DNA of 64,000 bases, from positions 682,001-746,000 of the forward strand of contig NZ_FNSO01000004.1 of assembly GCF_900105945.1 (NCBI RefSeq). Reading direction: 5' to 3'. This DNA is from Amycolatopsis tolypomycina. GTDB lineage: Bacteria > Actinomycetota > Actinomycetes > Mycobacteriales > Pseudonocardiaceae. The notes under the pieces were generated by a model, which was given only the letters and a program-made list of their open reading frames with translations, did no database searches and had not been told where the DNA came from. Numbering within the stretch: the first letter of the stretch is position 1; each line of letters begins with the position of its first letter. This document shows positions 25,936-35,466 of the stretch, one piece after another. The translations under genes and the position numbers were made by a program.

Positions 25936-26712
25936 ATGGGCGAGCAACTGAAGGACGGGCTCGGGCAGGCGTGGGCCATGGTGGCCACGTTCGTCCCGAA
26001 ACTCGTGGGATTCCTGATCATCCTGCTGATCGGCTGGCTGATCGCGAAAGCCGTCTCGAAAGGGCTGGCGCTCGTGCTCGGGAAAGCCGGTTTCGGGAAA
26101 CTGGTCGAACGGACCGGGCTGAGCGGAAAGGTCGGCCAGCAGAAGATCGACGCGACCGGGATCCTCGTCAAATTGGTCTACTACTTCATTCTGCTCATCG
26201 CGCTGCAGCTGGCGTTCGGCGTGTTCGGGCCGACCAACCCGGTGAGCCAGCTGCTCAACGACATCATCGCGTTCCTGCCGCGGATCGTGGTGGCGCTGGT
26301 GCTCGTCGTGGTGGCCGCGGCGATCGCGAAGGTGGTGCGGGACGTCGTCGCGTCGGCGTTGTCCGGCCGCGGGGCGGCGCGCCCGCTGTCGATGGCGGCC
26401 TACTGGCTGATCATGGCGTTCGGCATCATCGCGGCGCTCGGCCAGGTGAACATCGCGACGGCGATCACCGGCCCGGTGCTGATCGCGGTGCTGGCGACGA
26501 TCGGCGGCGTGATCGTCGTCGGCTTCGGCGGTGGCCTGATCAAGCCGGCCCAGGACCGCTGGCGCGGCTGGCTGGCGAACATGGAGCACCAGCTGGAGAC
26601 GCCGGCCCAGCGCACGGGCGAGATGGGCACCGGCCCGGCGGCCCCGCGCGCGATGGCCGGCGCGGACAGCACCCCGACGCCGCCGGTCGGCACCCCGCGC
26701 CCGCAGGCCTGA
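25936..26712 (+). CDS. Small membrane protein with TM-helix repeats (mechanosensitive-channel-like)
   Basis: A 258-residue protein with five hydrophobic helices. The helices around LIILLIGWLIAKAVSKGL and IVVALVLVVVAAAIAKVVRD match the conserved TM-helix repeat (PF05552) seen beside MscS-type channels. The glycine-rich GGVIVVGFGGGLI segment resembles the pore region, but the beta domain of MscS is absent. The C-terminal tail is Pro/Thr-rich. ATG 25936 follows GGAGGGAGTCGGT. A perfect hairpin begins four bases after the stop. Confidence 0.78.
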   Translation: MGEQLKDGLGQAWAMVATFVPKLVGFLIILLIGWLIAKAVSKGLALVLGKAGFGKLVERTGLSGKVGQQKIDATGILVKLVYYFILLIALQLAFGVFGPTNPVSQLLNDIIAFLPRIVVALVLVVVAAAIAKVVRDVVASALSGRGAARPLSMAAYWLIMAFGIIAALGQVNIATAITGPVLIAVLATIGGVIVVGFGGGLIKPAQDRWRGWLANMEHQLETPAQRTGEMGTGPAAPRAMAGADSTPTPPVGTPRPQA

Positions 26713-26715
26713 CCG

Positions 26716-26774
26716 GTGCGCCGGACGTCATGAAAGAGTCGTTCATGACGTCCGGCGCACTGAAAGAGTCGTTC
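26716..26774. repeat. Dispersed palindromic repeat, copy 1
   Basis: 19-bp perfect arms (26716-26734 and 26742-26760) around AGAGTCG, followed by a partial copy (TGAAAGAGTCGTTC) at 26761-26774. A near-identical sequence occurs at 57652-57689. The hairpin sits directly after the membrane-protein stop and can also act as a terminator. Confidence 0.8.
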
Positions 26775-26832
26775 CTGGCATCGGGCCCGGCGGTCGGGGA
26801 AGCCGCCGGGCCCGCGCCGTTACGCTCACCGC

Positions 26833-27528
26833 GTGGGGGTCGTCGCGGCGCTGTGGCGCTATCCGGTGAAGTCGATGGCCGGCGAGCGGCTGGCCTCGGC
26901 CGAAGTCGGCGAGCGCGGCTTCGACGGCGACCGCCTGTACGCCGTCCGGGATCCCGACGGCAAGTTCGGCAGCGGCAAGAACACCCGCCGCTTCCGGCGG
27001 ATGCCCGGCCTGAACACCTTCGCCGCGCGCTACGACGGTGACGTCCCGGTGGTGACCCTGCCGGACGGCCGCACGGCCCGGGGCGACGCCGACATCGCGG
27101 CTGCGCTCGGCCGCCCCGGCGTCGCACTGACGAAGGAGGCCGACGTCCCGCACCACGACGAGGCCGCCGTCCACCTGGTGACGACGTCGTCGCTGGCCTG
27201 GCTGGCCGAACGGGCACCCGGCGCCGAGATCGACGCGCGGCGGCTGCGGCCCAACATCCTGCTCGACACCGGCCCGGCGCCGGAGCTCACCGAAGACGCC
27301 TGGGTGGGGGAGCGCGTCCGGATCGGCGCGGTCGAGCTGGAGGTCCTGCGCAAGGCCGTCCGCTGCGTGATGGTCGACCTGCCCTGGGACGGCCTGCCCG
27401 CCGCGCCGGGTCTGCTGAAGAAGATCACCGGCATGACCCTCGGCGTGCACGCGCGGGTCGTCCGCGGCGGTGTGCTCCACCTCGGTGACGTCCGAACCGT
27501 GGGATGTTCCGCCCCTCACACTCCCTAG
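26833..27528 (+). CDS. MOSC domain protein
   Basis: A 231-residue protein with an N-terminal MOSC beta-barrel (ALWRYPVKSMAGERL) and a MOSC domain whose conserved cysteine is in KAVRCVMVD. MOSC proteins bind a molybdenum cofactor and transfer sulfur or reduce N-hydroxylated compounds. No iron-sulfur or reductase domain is fused, so it would need a separate electron donor. The GTG at 26833 directly begins the conserved N-terminus. Confidence 0.85.
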   Translation: MGVVAALWRYPVKSMAGERLASAEVGERGFDGDRLYAVRDPDGKFGSGKNTRRFRRMPGLNTFAARYDGDVPVVTLPDGRTARGDADIAAALGRPGVALTKEADVPHHDEAAVHLVTTSSLAWLAERAPGAEIDARRLRPNILLDTGPAPELTEDAWVGERVRIGAVELEVLRKAVRCVMVDLPWDGLPAAPGLLKKITGMTLGVHARVVRGGVLHLGDVRTVGCSAPHTP

Positions 27529-27581
27529 GGAATGCGTCCGACGGCGAGCATGTTGGAGCGGGAGGACGAAAGGGGCGTGAC

Positions 27582-28220
27582 GTGGACTTCCTGCTGCACC
27601 ACGGGATCACCGTGCTCGGCCAGTGGATTTCGATCGCGGAGCTCGCCGGGCAGGTGTTCGCGCTCGCGGTCGTGTTCCTCGCGCAGCGTCGCACCCTGTG
27701 GACGTGGCCCGTGCAGGTCGGGGCCACCGTGCTGCTGTTCGCCGTCTACGTCTCCGCGCACCTCGGCGGGCTCGCCGCGCGGCAGGTCGCCATCCTCGCC
27801 ATCTCCGTCTACGGCTGGTGGGCCTGGACGCGCCGCCAGGACCCGGTGTTCGGCGTCGTCGTCCGCAAGGGCAGGCTCGCCGAACGGCTGGCCATGATCG
27901 GCGCCTTCGTCGTCGGCACCACGGTGATGGCGCTGGTCCTCGACGCGCTGAACGCGTCCTGGGCGCCCTGGCCGGACGCCGCCATCTTCGTCGGCACCCT
28001 CGTCGCCTTCGGGGCGCAGGGGCTCGGGCTGGTCGAGTTCTGGCTGGTCTGGCTGGCCGTCGACGCGATCGGCGTCCCGCTGCAGATCTCGTCCGGGCTC
28101 TACTTCTCCGCCGCGATCTACATCGTGTTCGCCGGGCTCGTCGTGCACGGCTGGTGGAGCTGGAACCGCTCGGCCCAGCGGGTCGCCGCCCGGCCCGGGG
28201 TCACGGCAGCATCCAGCTGA
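27582..28220 (+). CDS. pnuC: PnuC-family vitamin/nucleoside transporter
   Basis: A 212-residue membrane protein with about seven helices and the PnuC signatures (WPVQVGATVLLFAVY, SVYGWWAWTR, and the WLVWLAVDAIGVPLQ segment). PnuC proteins carry nicotinamide riboside and related vitamins by facilitated diffusion followed by phosphorylation. GTG 27582 (VDFLLHHG) follows GGAGGACGAAAGGGG. Thiamine or riboflavin forms (PnuT/PnuX) cannot be excluded. It overlaps the end of the lactate permease gene by 20 bp. Confidence 0.82.
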   Translation: MDFLLHHGITVLGQWISIAELAGQVFALAVVFLAQRRTLWTWPVQVGATVLLFAVYVSAHLGGLAARQVAILAISVYGWWAWTRRQDPVFGVVVRKGRLAERLAMIGAFVVGTTVMALVLDALNASWAPWPDAAIFVGTLVAFGAQGLGLVEFWLVWLAVDAIGVPLQISSGLYFSAAIYIVFAGLVVHGWWSWNRSAQRVAARPGVTAASS

Positions 28221-29811
28221 GCGCCGCGGTGCTCTGACCCCACACGATCAGGCACATCACCAGCAGCAGCCCGATGCTCCACGGCAGGACCTTCCGCAGC
28301 AGCTTCCCCTCCTCGCCGGGCAGGTTCGCCGCCACGCAGGCGATGGTGAGGTTCTGCGGCGAGACCATCTTGCCGAGGACGCCGCCGGAGCTGTTCGCCG
28401 CGGCCAGCAGGTCCGCGGGCAGGCCGGTCTGGTGCGCCGCCGTCACCTGCAGGGCGCCGAACAGCGCGTTGGCCGAGGTGTCGGACCCCGAGACGGCGAC
28501 GCCGAACCAGCCCAGCACCGGGGAGAGGAACGCCAGCCCGGCGCCCGCGGCGGCGATGAACGTGCCGATCGTGGTCGTCTGGCCGGACAGGTTCATCACG
28601 TACGCCAGCGCGAGCACGCCGGTGACGGTGAGGATCGCGAACCGCAGCTCCTTGACCGTCGCCAGCCACTCGCTCGCGGCGCCGCTCGCCTTCACCGCCA
28701 GGATCGCCGCGGTGATGACGCCGGCCAGCAGCACCAGCGTGCCGCCGGTGTTGAGGAACGGCAGCGAGAACGTGTTGCCGGAGACCGGTTTCCCGTTCGG
28801 CGCGGCGACGTTCAGGCCGGGCCAGTGGAACTTCCAGGTCGCCTTGTCCAGCAGCCGCTTGACCGGCGGCAGCACGGCGATCGAGAAGATCACGATGATG
28901 AGCAGGTACGGCAGGTACGCCTTGACGACGTCGTTGCGAGAGTCCTCCGGCGGCGCTTCGGCCGTCGCCGTCCCGCCGGTGCCGATCCGGACGGCTTCGG
29001 GCACCGGGCGGCGGGTGTGGGGGAGCGCCACGAGCGCGGCCGCGCCGGCCAGCGCGGCGCCGATGTCGGCCAGCTGCGGTGAGACGTAGTTCGAGGCGAG
29101 GAACTGCACGAGCCCGAACGCGACACCGCAGACGAGCGCGGGCAGCCAGGTGTCGCGCAGGCCGCGCTTGCCGTCGACGATGATCACCAGCAGCAGCGGC
29201 ACGACGAGCGCGAGCAACGGCGTCTGGCGCCCGACGATCGAGGAGACCTCCTGCAGCGGCAGGCCGGTCACCTGGGCCAGCGTGACGACCGGGGTGCCCA
29301 TGGCGCCGAACGCAACCGGCGCGGTGTTGGCGACCAGCGCGACGACGGCCGCCTTGACCGGGTGGAACCCGACGGCCACCAGCATCACGGCACTGATCGC
29401 GACCGGCGCGCCGAACCCGGCCAGCGCCTCCATGAGCGCGCCGAAGCAGAACGCGATGATCAGGGCCTGGATGCGCGGGTCGTCGGAGATCCGGCCGAAC
29501 GAGCGGCGCAGGACGTCGAAGTGCCCGGTCCGCACGGTGAGCCGGTAGATCCACAGCGCGTTGACGACGATCCACATGATCGGCCACAGCCCGAACGCGG
29601 CGCCCTGCAGCGCCCCGGAGACGGCCTGCACGACCGGCATCCCGTAGGCGGCGATCCCGACGACGAGCGCGACGAGCAGCCCGAGGAGGGCGGCGTGGTG
29701 CGCCCGCATCCGGACGACGCCCAGCAGGACGAGGACGGTGGCGAGCGGCAGCACCGCGACGAGCGCGGACAGCCCCAGCGAGCCCAGCGGAGTCAGATCC
29801 TGGACGAACAC
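28201..29811 (-). CDS. lldP: L-lactate permease
   Basis: A 536-residue carrier with about 13 helices and the LctP family pattern (LSALVAVLPLATVLVLLG at the start, GFGAPVAISAVML, GVLGKMVSPQNLTIA near the end). It imports lactate and glycolate by proton symport. A lactate dehydrogenase gene (30972-32183) lies on the same strand, separated by a decayed gene pair, suggesting that the two once formed a tighter lactate-use locus. Confidence 0.92.
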   Translation of the reverse strand: MFVQDLTPLGSLGLSALVAVLPLATVLVLLGVVRMRAHHAALLGLLVALVVGIAAYGMPVVQAVSGALQGAAFGLWPIMWIVVNALWIYRLTVRTGHFDVLRRSFGRISDDPRIQALIIAFCFGALMEALAGFGAPVAISAVMLVAVGFHPVKAAVVALVANTAPVAFGAMGTPVVTLAQVTGLPLQEVSSIVGRQTPLLALVVPLLLVIIVDGKRGLRDTWLPALVCGVAFGLVQFLASNYVSPQLADIGAALAGAAALVALPHTRRPVPEAVRIGTGGTATAEAPPEDSRNDVVKAYLPYLLIIVIFSIAVLPPVKRLLDKATWKFHWPGLNVAAPNGKPVSGNTFSLPFLNTGGTLVLLAGVITAAILAVKASGAASEWLATVKELRFAILTVTGVLALAYVMNLSGQTTTIGTFIAAAGAGLAFLSPVLGWFGVAVSGSDTSANALFGALQVTAAHQTGLPADLLAAANSSGGVLGKMVSPQNLTIACVAANLPGEEGKLLRKVLPWSIGLLLVMCLIVWGQSTAALSWMLP

Positions 29812-29921
29812 GGGCGACCTCCGTTTTCCACGATGCGAAAACGGCCTTTCGGCGGGTGCCCGAGATCTTCGTCACAAACCAGGCGGTCCGTCAAGAACTT
29901 GAGACCAGTTGGCCCAATGTG

Positions 29922-30306
29922 TCAGGACTTGACCGGCCGGGACAGCACGGCGAGCGCGGTCTCGGCGATCGCGCGGATCCCGGTCGGCTCCACGCCGCCC
30001 TTGCCCAGCGCTTCGAGGCCGCGCAGGACCGCGAGCACGAGCGGCGATGGCCGGTACGTGGTCGCCGAGCCGCCGGTGGGCCGTGTCGTCGGGGCCGTCG
30101 AGCTGATGCCGCACGCCGTCGGTCGACTCGGTGCAGTAGTGGTCGTAAACGCGCAGGTAGAGCGCGTGTTTGTCGCCGAAGGCGCCGTAGCGGCTGCCCT
30201 TGCCGAGGTCGGTCGCGGCGGCGATGTCGTCGACCTTCGTGCCGGCGTAACCGTGCTCCCAGAAGTGGTCCCTGGCCGCGCGCAGGACCGCTTTCTCACC
30301 GGCATC
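29922..30306 (-). pseudogene. Decayed TetR regulator
   Basis: The HTH is recognisable (ARDHFWEHGYAGTKVDDIA, then KGSRYGAFGDKHALYLRVYD), but the N-terminus is missing and the frame shifts near 30045. After the shift the tail VLRGLEALGKGGVEPTGIRA and its stop are read in another frame. The remaining ~128 residues are far short of a normal ~195. Confidence 0.75.
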
Positions 30307-30975
30307 GGGCTCGCCATCGCGAAGCGGTTCGCGGCCGAAGGCGCGCACGTGTTCATCACCGGCCGCCGCAAGGAGGTCCTCGACGACGCCGTCGCCGAGA
30401 TCGGCGGCAGCGTGACGGCGGTCCGGGCGGACTCGGCGAACCTGGCCGACCTCGACGAGCTCTACCGCGCGGTGGCCGAGCGCGGCCGCGGGCTGGACGT
30501 CGTCGTGGCCAACTCTGGCGGCGGGAGCTTCGCGCCGTTCGGCGAGATCACCGAGGAGCAGTTCGACACCACGTTCGCCACGAACGTCAAGGCCGCTCTT
30601 CGGTCCACCGGCTGCCGGTAGGCCGTGCGAGGTTCGACTGTGCCCCAGCCGGCAGGCTCGCCGGCGCCTGGTTGTGCACAACCAGGCCGGGGTGTGGACA
30701 AGCGGGCCGCCGGCGCGCCCGATCCCCGATTTCTGTCAGGCCGCCTCGATACGCTGGAAGCGGGGGCAGCCCCCAGGGAGGGCGGGCCGCGCCGGGGGCC
30801 CGGTGGACGAGGACGGGCAGCAGGACCTGGTCGACGGCCTGGTGGCACAGGTCCCGCTGGGCCGCCTCGGCGACCCTCGGAAATCGCCGCCGCGGCGCTG
30901 TTCCCGGCCACCGGCGAGTCGAGCTTCGTCAACGGCGTCGAGTTCTTCGTCGACGGCGGCCAGGCGCAGGTCTAA
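30298..30975 (+). pseudogene. Decayed short-chain dehydrogenase
   Basis: Fragments of a classical SDR. TGIGLAIAKRFAAEGAHVF and VVVANSGGGSFAPFGEI (30298-30621) end at a stop in the middle of the fold. After ~180 bp of unrelated sequence, the C-terminus appears in two frames (DLVDGLVAQVPLGRLGDP, then ESSFVNGVEFFVDGGQAQV up to 30975). The first Rossmann strand and the catalytic Tyr/Lys are lost. Confidence 0.78.
30666..30687. repeat. 22-bp perfect palindrome inside decayed SDR
   Basis: CCTGGTTGTGCACAACCAGG flanked by G and C gives 22 bp of perfect dyad symmetry. It lies in the foreign stretch that interrupts the SDR remnant. Confidence 0.7.
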
Positions 30976-32183
30976 CGCAGGGTCGCGTGAGAGGGCTTCA
31001 GGTCGGCGAGGGTGCGGACGCCCAGCAGCTGCATCGTGCGGACCATCTCGGTGCGCAGGATGTCGACGCAGCGCTGGACGCCGCGCTCGCCGCCGGCCAT
31101 CAGGCCGTACAGGAACGCGCGGCCGATCAGCACGGCGTCGGCGCCGCGGGCGATCGCCGCCACGATGTCGCCGCCGGACAGGATGCCGGTGTCGATCCAG
31201 ACCTCCGCGCCGCCCTGGATCTCGTCGAGCACCGCCGGGAGCAGCTCCAAGGGTGTCGGGGCGCGGTCGAGCTGGCGGCCGCCGTGGTTGGACAGCAGCA
31301 CCGCGTCGGCGCCGTGCTTGACGACGTCGCGCGCGTCCTCGACGTTCTGCACGCCCTTGACCACGAGCTTGCCGGGCCAGGTGCGGCGGACCCAGTCGAG
31401 GTCGTCGTAGTTCAGCGTCGGGTCGAACAGCTTGTTGAGCAGCTCGGCGACGGTGCCGTCGAAGTGGTTGAGCGACGCGAACGTCAGCGGCTCGGTGGTG
31501 AGCAGGTTGAACCACCACGCGGGGTGCAGCGCGCCGTCGAGGAACGTCTTGAGGGTCAGCGCCGGCGGGATGGTCAGGCCGTTGCGGACGTCGCGCAGCC
31601 GCGCGCCGCCGACCGGGGTGTCCACGGTCAGCATCAGCGTGTCGTAGCCCGCCGCCCACGCGCGATTCATCAGATCTTCGCCGGCGCCGTGGTCGCGCCA
31701 GACGTACAGCTGGAACCACTTGCGCGCGTCCGGCGCCGCCGCGGCGAGGTCCTCGATCGACGTCGTCGCCATCGTGGACAGGCCCATCGGGATGCCGTTG
31801 CGCTGGGCGACGCGGCCGACGGCGGCCTCGCCCTCGTGGTTCATCATCCGGGTGAAACCGGTGGGGGCGAAGGCGAACGGCAGTGCCGACGTCTTGCCGA
31901 GGATCTCGCGCGAGGTGTCCACATCGGACACTCCGCGTAGCACGTTCGGGTGGAATTCGATGCGGCGGTAGGCCTGCCGGGCGCGGCGGAGGCTGTCTTC
32001 GAGCTCGGCCGCGCCGTCGGTGTAGTCGAACGCCGCCCGCGGGGTGCGCTTGCGCGCGATCATCCGCAGGTCGGCGATGGTGTGGGCGTTCGCCAGCCGC
32101 CGGTCCGTCGGGTTCAGCACGATCGGCTTCGGCCGCAGGATCTGCTGCAGCTCGCTCGGCTTCGGCAACCGGCGCTTCGTCAC
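30972..32183 (-). CDS. lldD: L-lactate dehydrogenase (FMN alpha-hydroxyacid oxidase family)
   Basis: A 403-residue FMN enzyme oxidising L-lactate to pyruvate at the membrane. The active-site His/Arg pair is in SNHGGRQLDRAP and the FMN-phosphate segment is DTGILSGGDIVAAIARGAD. The catalytic Tyr lies in the FDYTDGAAELEDSL region. GTG 32183 follows GGGAGTGGTGAC; the next in-frame start upstream would run into the aceE terminator. With lldP nearby it supports growth on lactate. Mycofactocin-linked relatives share this family but no mycofactocin genes are seen. Confidence 0.88.
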   Translation of the reverse strand: MTKRRLPKPSELQQILRPKPIVLNPTDRRLANAHTIADLRMIARKRTPRAAFDYTDGAAELEDSLRRARQAYRRIEFHPNVLRGVSDVDTSREILGKTSALPFAFAPTGFTRMMNHEGEAAVGRVAQRNGIPMGLSTMATTSIEDLAAAAPDARKWFQLYVWRDHGAGEDLMNRAWAAGYDTLMLTVDTPVGGARLRDVRNGLTIPPALTLKTFLDGALHPAWWFNLLTTEPLTFASLNHFDGTVAELLNKLFDPTLNYDDLDWVRRTWPGKLVVKGVQNVEDARDVVKHGADAVLLSNHGGRQLDRAPTPLELLPAVLDEIQGGAEVWIDTGILSGGDIVAAIARGADAVLIGRAFLYGLMAGGERGVQRCVDILRTEMVRTMQLLGVRTLADLKPSHATLR

Positions 32184-32204
32184 GTCACCACTCCCTACAT
32201 GCAC

Positions 32205-32239
32205 GGGACCCGGCAGACATCGGATGTCTGCCGGGTCCC
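32205..32239 (-). terminator. Terminator of aceE
   Basis: 17-bp perfect arms (32205-32221 and 32223-32239) form a long GC-rich hairpin 16 bp after the aceE stop and 22 bp before the lldD start. Confidence 0.82.
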
Positions 32240-32254
32240 GAACCTAGCACCAGG

Positions 32255-35113
32255 TCACGCGTTCCCGGAATCCGACGTCTGCGGCCCGGCGGCCGCGATG
32301 TCGTCGAGCCGGTACTTCGTGGCCGCTTCGAGCACCTTCGCCTGGTCGACCTCGCCGCGCTTGGCGAGGATCGACAGCGCCCCGACCGTGATCGACTCGG
32401 CGTCGACCAGGAACTTCCGCCGCGCCGCCGGCCGGGTGTCGGAGAAGCCGAAGCCGTCCGTGCCCAGCGTCAGCATGTCGGTCGGGACGTACGGGCGGAT
32501 CAGGTCCGGCACCGCGCGCATCCAGTCCGACACCGCCACGACCGGCCCGTTGGCGCCCTTGAGCGCCTCGGTGACGTACGGCACGCGCGGCTCGCTGCCC
32601 GGGTAGAGCAGGTTGTCGTGGTCGATCTCGACGGCTTCGCGCCGCAGCTCCGTCCACGACGTGGCCGACCACACCGCGGCCCGCACGCCCCACTCCTCGG
32701 CCAGCTTCTGCTGCGCCTTGAGCGCGTCCGGCATCGTGACGCCCGAGACCAGGATCTGCACCTCGGGCCCTTCGCCCTCGGGGGCGTCGGCGTACTTGTA
32801 CAGACCCTTCAGCAGGCCGTCGACGTCGAGGTTCTCCGGCTCGGCGGGCTGCTGGTACGGCTCGTTGTAGATCGTCATGTAGTAGAAGACGTTCTCGCCG
32901 TTGCCGTCCGGGCCGGTCTCGCCGTACATCCGGCGCAGGCCGTCCTTGATGATGTGCGCGATCTCGAACGACCACGCCGGGTCGTAGGCGACCGCGGCCG
33001 GGTTGGTCGCCGCCAGCAGCAGCGAGTGCCCGTCCGCGTGCTGCAGGCCCTCACCCGTCAGGGTGGTCCGGCCGGCGGTGGCGCCGAGGACGAACCCGCG
33101 GGCCATCTGGTCGGCGGCGGCGTACAGGCCGTCACCGGTCCGCTGGAACCCGAACATCGAGTAGAAGATGTAGATCGGGATCATCGGCTCGCCGTGCGTC
33201 GCGTACGACGTGCCGACGGCGGTGAACGACGCCGTCGAGCCGGCCTCGTTGATGCCCTCGTGCAGCAGCTGGCCCTTCTCGGACTCCTTGTAGGCCAGCA
33301 TCAGGCTCGCGTCGACCGACGTGTACGTCTGGCCGTGCGGGTTGTAGATCTTCGCCGTCGGGAACATCGAGTCGAGGCCGAAGGTGCGGGCCTCGTCCGG
33401 GATGATCGGGACGACGCGCTTGCCGATCTCGGAGTCCTTCGCCAGCTCGCGGACCAGCCGGACGAACGCCATCGTGGTGGCGACCTCCTGCTTGCCGGAG
33501 CCCTTCCGGATGCCCTCGTAGACCTTGTCGCCGGGCAGGACCAGCGCCTTGGCGGCCTTCGGACGGCGTTCCGGCAGGAAGCCGCCCAGCGCCTTGCGGC
33601 GGCCGATCATGTACTCGATCTCGGGCGAGTTCGCGCCCGGGTGGTAGTACGGCGGCAGCTTCGGGTCGCGCTCGAGCTCTTCGTCGCTGATCGGGATCCG
33701 CTGCGAGTCGCGGAACAGCTTCAGGTCGTCGAGGGTGAGCTTCTTCATCTGGTGCGTGGCGTTGCGGCCCTCGAACGCCGGGCCCAGGCCGTAGCCCTTG
33801 ATCGTGTGGGCCAGGATCACCGTCGGCTGGCCGTGGTGCTCCAGCGCCGCCTTGTACGCCGCGTACACCTTGCGGTAGTCGTGGCCGCCGCGCTTGAGGT
33901 TCCAGATGTCGGCGTCGGAGAGGTCCTTGACCAGGTCCTTCGTCCGCGGGTCGCGGCCGAAGAAGTGCTCGCGGACGAAGGCGCCGTCGTTGGCCTTGTA
34001 CGTCTGGTAGTCACCGTCCGGGGTGACGTTCATCAGGTTGACCAGCGCGCCGTCGCGGTCGGCGTGCAGCAGCGAGTCCCACTCGCGGCCCCAGATCACC
34101 TTGATGACGTTCCAGCCGGCGCCGCGGAAGTACGACTCCAGCTCCTGGATGATCTTGCCGTTGCCGCGCACCGGGCCGTCGAGCCGCTGCAGGTTGCAGT
34201 TGATCACGAAGGTCAGGTTGTCGAGGCCCTCGCCGGCGGCCACGTGGATGAGGCCCCGCGACTCGGCCTCGTCCATCTCGCCGTCGCCGAGGAACGCCCA
34301 GACGTGCTGGTCGTCGGTGTTCTTGATGCCGCGGTCGCGCAGGTAGCGGTTGAACCGGGCCTGGTAGATGGCGTTCATCGGGCCGAGGCCCATCGACACC
34401 GTCGGGTTCTCCCAGAACTCCGGCATCAGCCGCGGGTGCGGGTACGACGGCAGGCCGCCGCCCTCACCCGCGTGGCTGAACTCCTGGCGGAAACCGTCGA
34501 GCTGCGACTCGGACAGGCGTCCCTCGAGGAACGCGCGGGCGTAGATGCCGGGGGAGGCGTGGCCCTGGATGTAGATCTGGTCGCCGCCGCCGGAGTGGTC
34601 CTTGCCGCGGAAGAAGTGGTTGAAGCCCACCTCGTAGAGCGCGGCCGAGGAGGCGTAGGTCGAGATGTGGCCGCCGACGCCCACGCCGGGACGCTGCGCG
34701 CGGTGCACCATGATCGCCGCGTTCCAGCGGATCCAGGCGCGGTAGCGGCGCTCGATGTCCTCGTCGCCGGGGAACCACGGCTCGTTCTCGGTGGGGATGG
34801 TGTTGACGTAGTCCGTCGAGGTCAGGGCCGGGACGCCGACGTTCCGCTCCCGGGCCCGCTCGAGGATGCGCAGCATCAGGTACCGGGCTCGCTGCTGCCC
34901 GCCCCTTGCCAGGGCCTCGTCGAAGGAGTCCAGCCACTCGGCGGTCTCCTCCGGGTCGATGTCGGGCAGGTGCGCCGCCAGTCCGTCACGGATGACGCGT
35001 ACGCGTGCCGGGGTCTCCTTGCCGGAGGCGCCGTCGTTCTGCGGGGCCAAGGGGTCTCCTTGCGAAAGGTTGTAGCCGGTGGTGCTCGTACGCGGGGGTG
35101 TACGACTCTCCAT
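32255..35113 (-). CDS. aceE: Pyruvate dehydrogenase E1 component (homodimeric)
   Basis: A 952-residue thiamin diphosphate enzyme decarboxylating pyruvate and acetylating the E2 lipoyl domain. The thiamin-diphosphate motif runs from [12 protein letters not shown] to NLTFVINCN. Active-site histidines are in [11 protein letters not shown] and the [13 protein letters not shown] loop. Length suits the single-chain AceE type of actinobacteria and gammaproteobacteria. ATG 35113 (MESRTPPRT) is chosen over a start 27 bp further up. It stands alone, with E2/E3 genes elsewhere. Confidence 0.95.
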   Translation of the reverse strand: MESRTPPRTSTTGYNLSQGDPLAPQNDGASGKETPARVRVIRDGLAAHLPDIDPEETAEWLDSFDEALARGGQQRARYLMLRILERARERNVGVPALTSTDYVNTIPTENEPWFPGDEDIERRYRAWIRWNAAIMVHRAQRPGVGVGGHISTYASSAALYEVGFNHFFRGKDHSGGGDQIYIQGHASPGIYARAFLEGRLSESQLDGFRQEFSHAGEGGGLPSYPHPRLMPEFWENPTVSMGLGPMNAIYQARFNRYLRDRGIKNTDDQHVWAFLGDGEMDEAESRGLIHVAAGEGLDNLTFVINCNLQRLDGPVRGNGKIIQELESYFRGAGWNVIKVIWGREWDSLLHADRDGALVNLMNVTPDGDYQTYKANDGAFVREHFFGRDPRTKDLVKDLSDADIWNLKRGGHDYRKVYAAYKAALEHHGQPTVILAHTIKGYGLGPAFEGRNATHQMKKLTLDDLKLFRDSQRIPISDEELERDPKLPPYYHPGANSPEIEYMIGRRKALGGFLPERRPKAAKALVLPGDKVYEGIRKGSGKQEVATTMAFVRLVRELAKDSEIGKRVVPIIPDEARTFGLDSMFPTAKIYNPHGQTYTSVDASLMLAYKESEKGQLLHEGINEAGSTASFTAVGTSYATHGEPMIPIYIFYSMFGFQRTGDGLYAAADQMARGFVLGATAGRTTLTGEGLQHADGHSLLLAATNPAAVAYDPAWSFEIAHIIKDGLRRMYGETGPDGNGENVFYYMTIYNEPYQQPAEPENLDVDGLLKGLYKYADAPEGEGPEVQILVSGVTMPDALKAQQKLAEEWGVRAAVWSATSWTELRREAVEIDHDNLLYPGSEPRVPYVTEALKGANGPVVAVSDWMRAVPDLIRPYVPTDMLTLGTDGFGFSDTRPAARRKFLVDAESITVGALSILAKRGEVDQAKVLEAATKYRLDDIAAAGPQTSDSGNA

Positions 35114-35466
35114 CGTCGTCTTCCGTCCCGGCTTCCGCACCGCTACTTGGCGGTAACATAGGCCGACCCGGTCGAGTCACTCCCAGCGCGCGGTGTATCG
35201 CGCGCGCGTTTTCTTCCTCCCCACCCTAGGGGACGACCCCCGGCGGGGTGGCAGACCGGGGGTCCGAGGCACCCGAAACGCCGTCGCGGAGGGCCGGTCG
35301 CGGGCCGTATCCTGCGACACGAGTTGTCACAGATCCGGTGTGGACGGTTGCGCGCGGAGCCTCACCAGTGTTCGCTATCGGCAACCGGGTAGCCGAGTGT
35401 GGCGAAGCCGTACCCTCCACGGGTGCTGCGAAGCCACGCTCCGTCGTAGTTGGAGGAGTGAAAGCA
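35114..35466. other. Divergent promoter region, aceE / DUF3052
   Basis: A 353-bp non-coding stretch that must hold both promoters. A CG-rich alternating run (CGCGCGGTGTATCGCGCG) lies at about 35187-35207. No riboswitch or conserved RNA was recognised. Confidence 0.5.

Noticed and set aside
27529..27581. Riboswitch (FMN, TPP or NAD type) ahead of pnuC
   Set aside because: The gap is only 53 bp and shows none of the conserved cores; the MOSC gene ends immediately upstream.
31883..35161. A 1,092-residue open frame on the plus strand opposite aceE
   Set aside because: It is the mirror of aceE codons in GC-rich DNA: Arg/Val/Leu-rich, no domain, and aceE itself is complete on the other strand.
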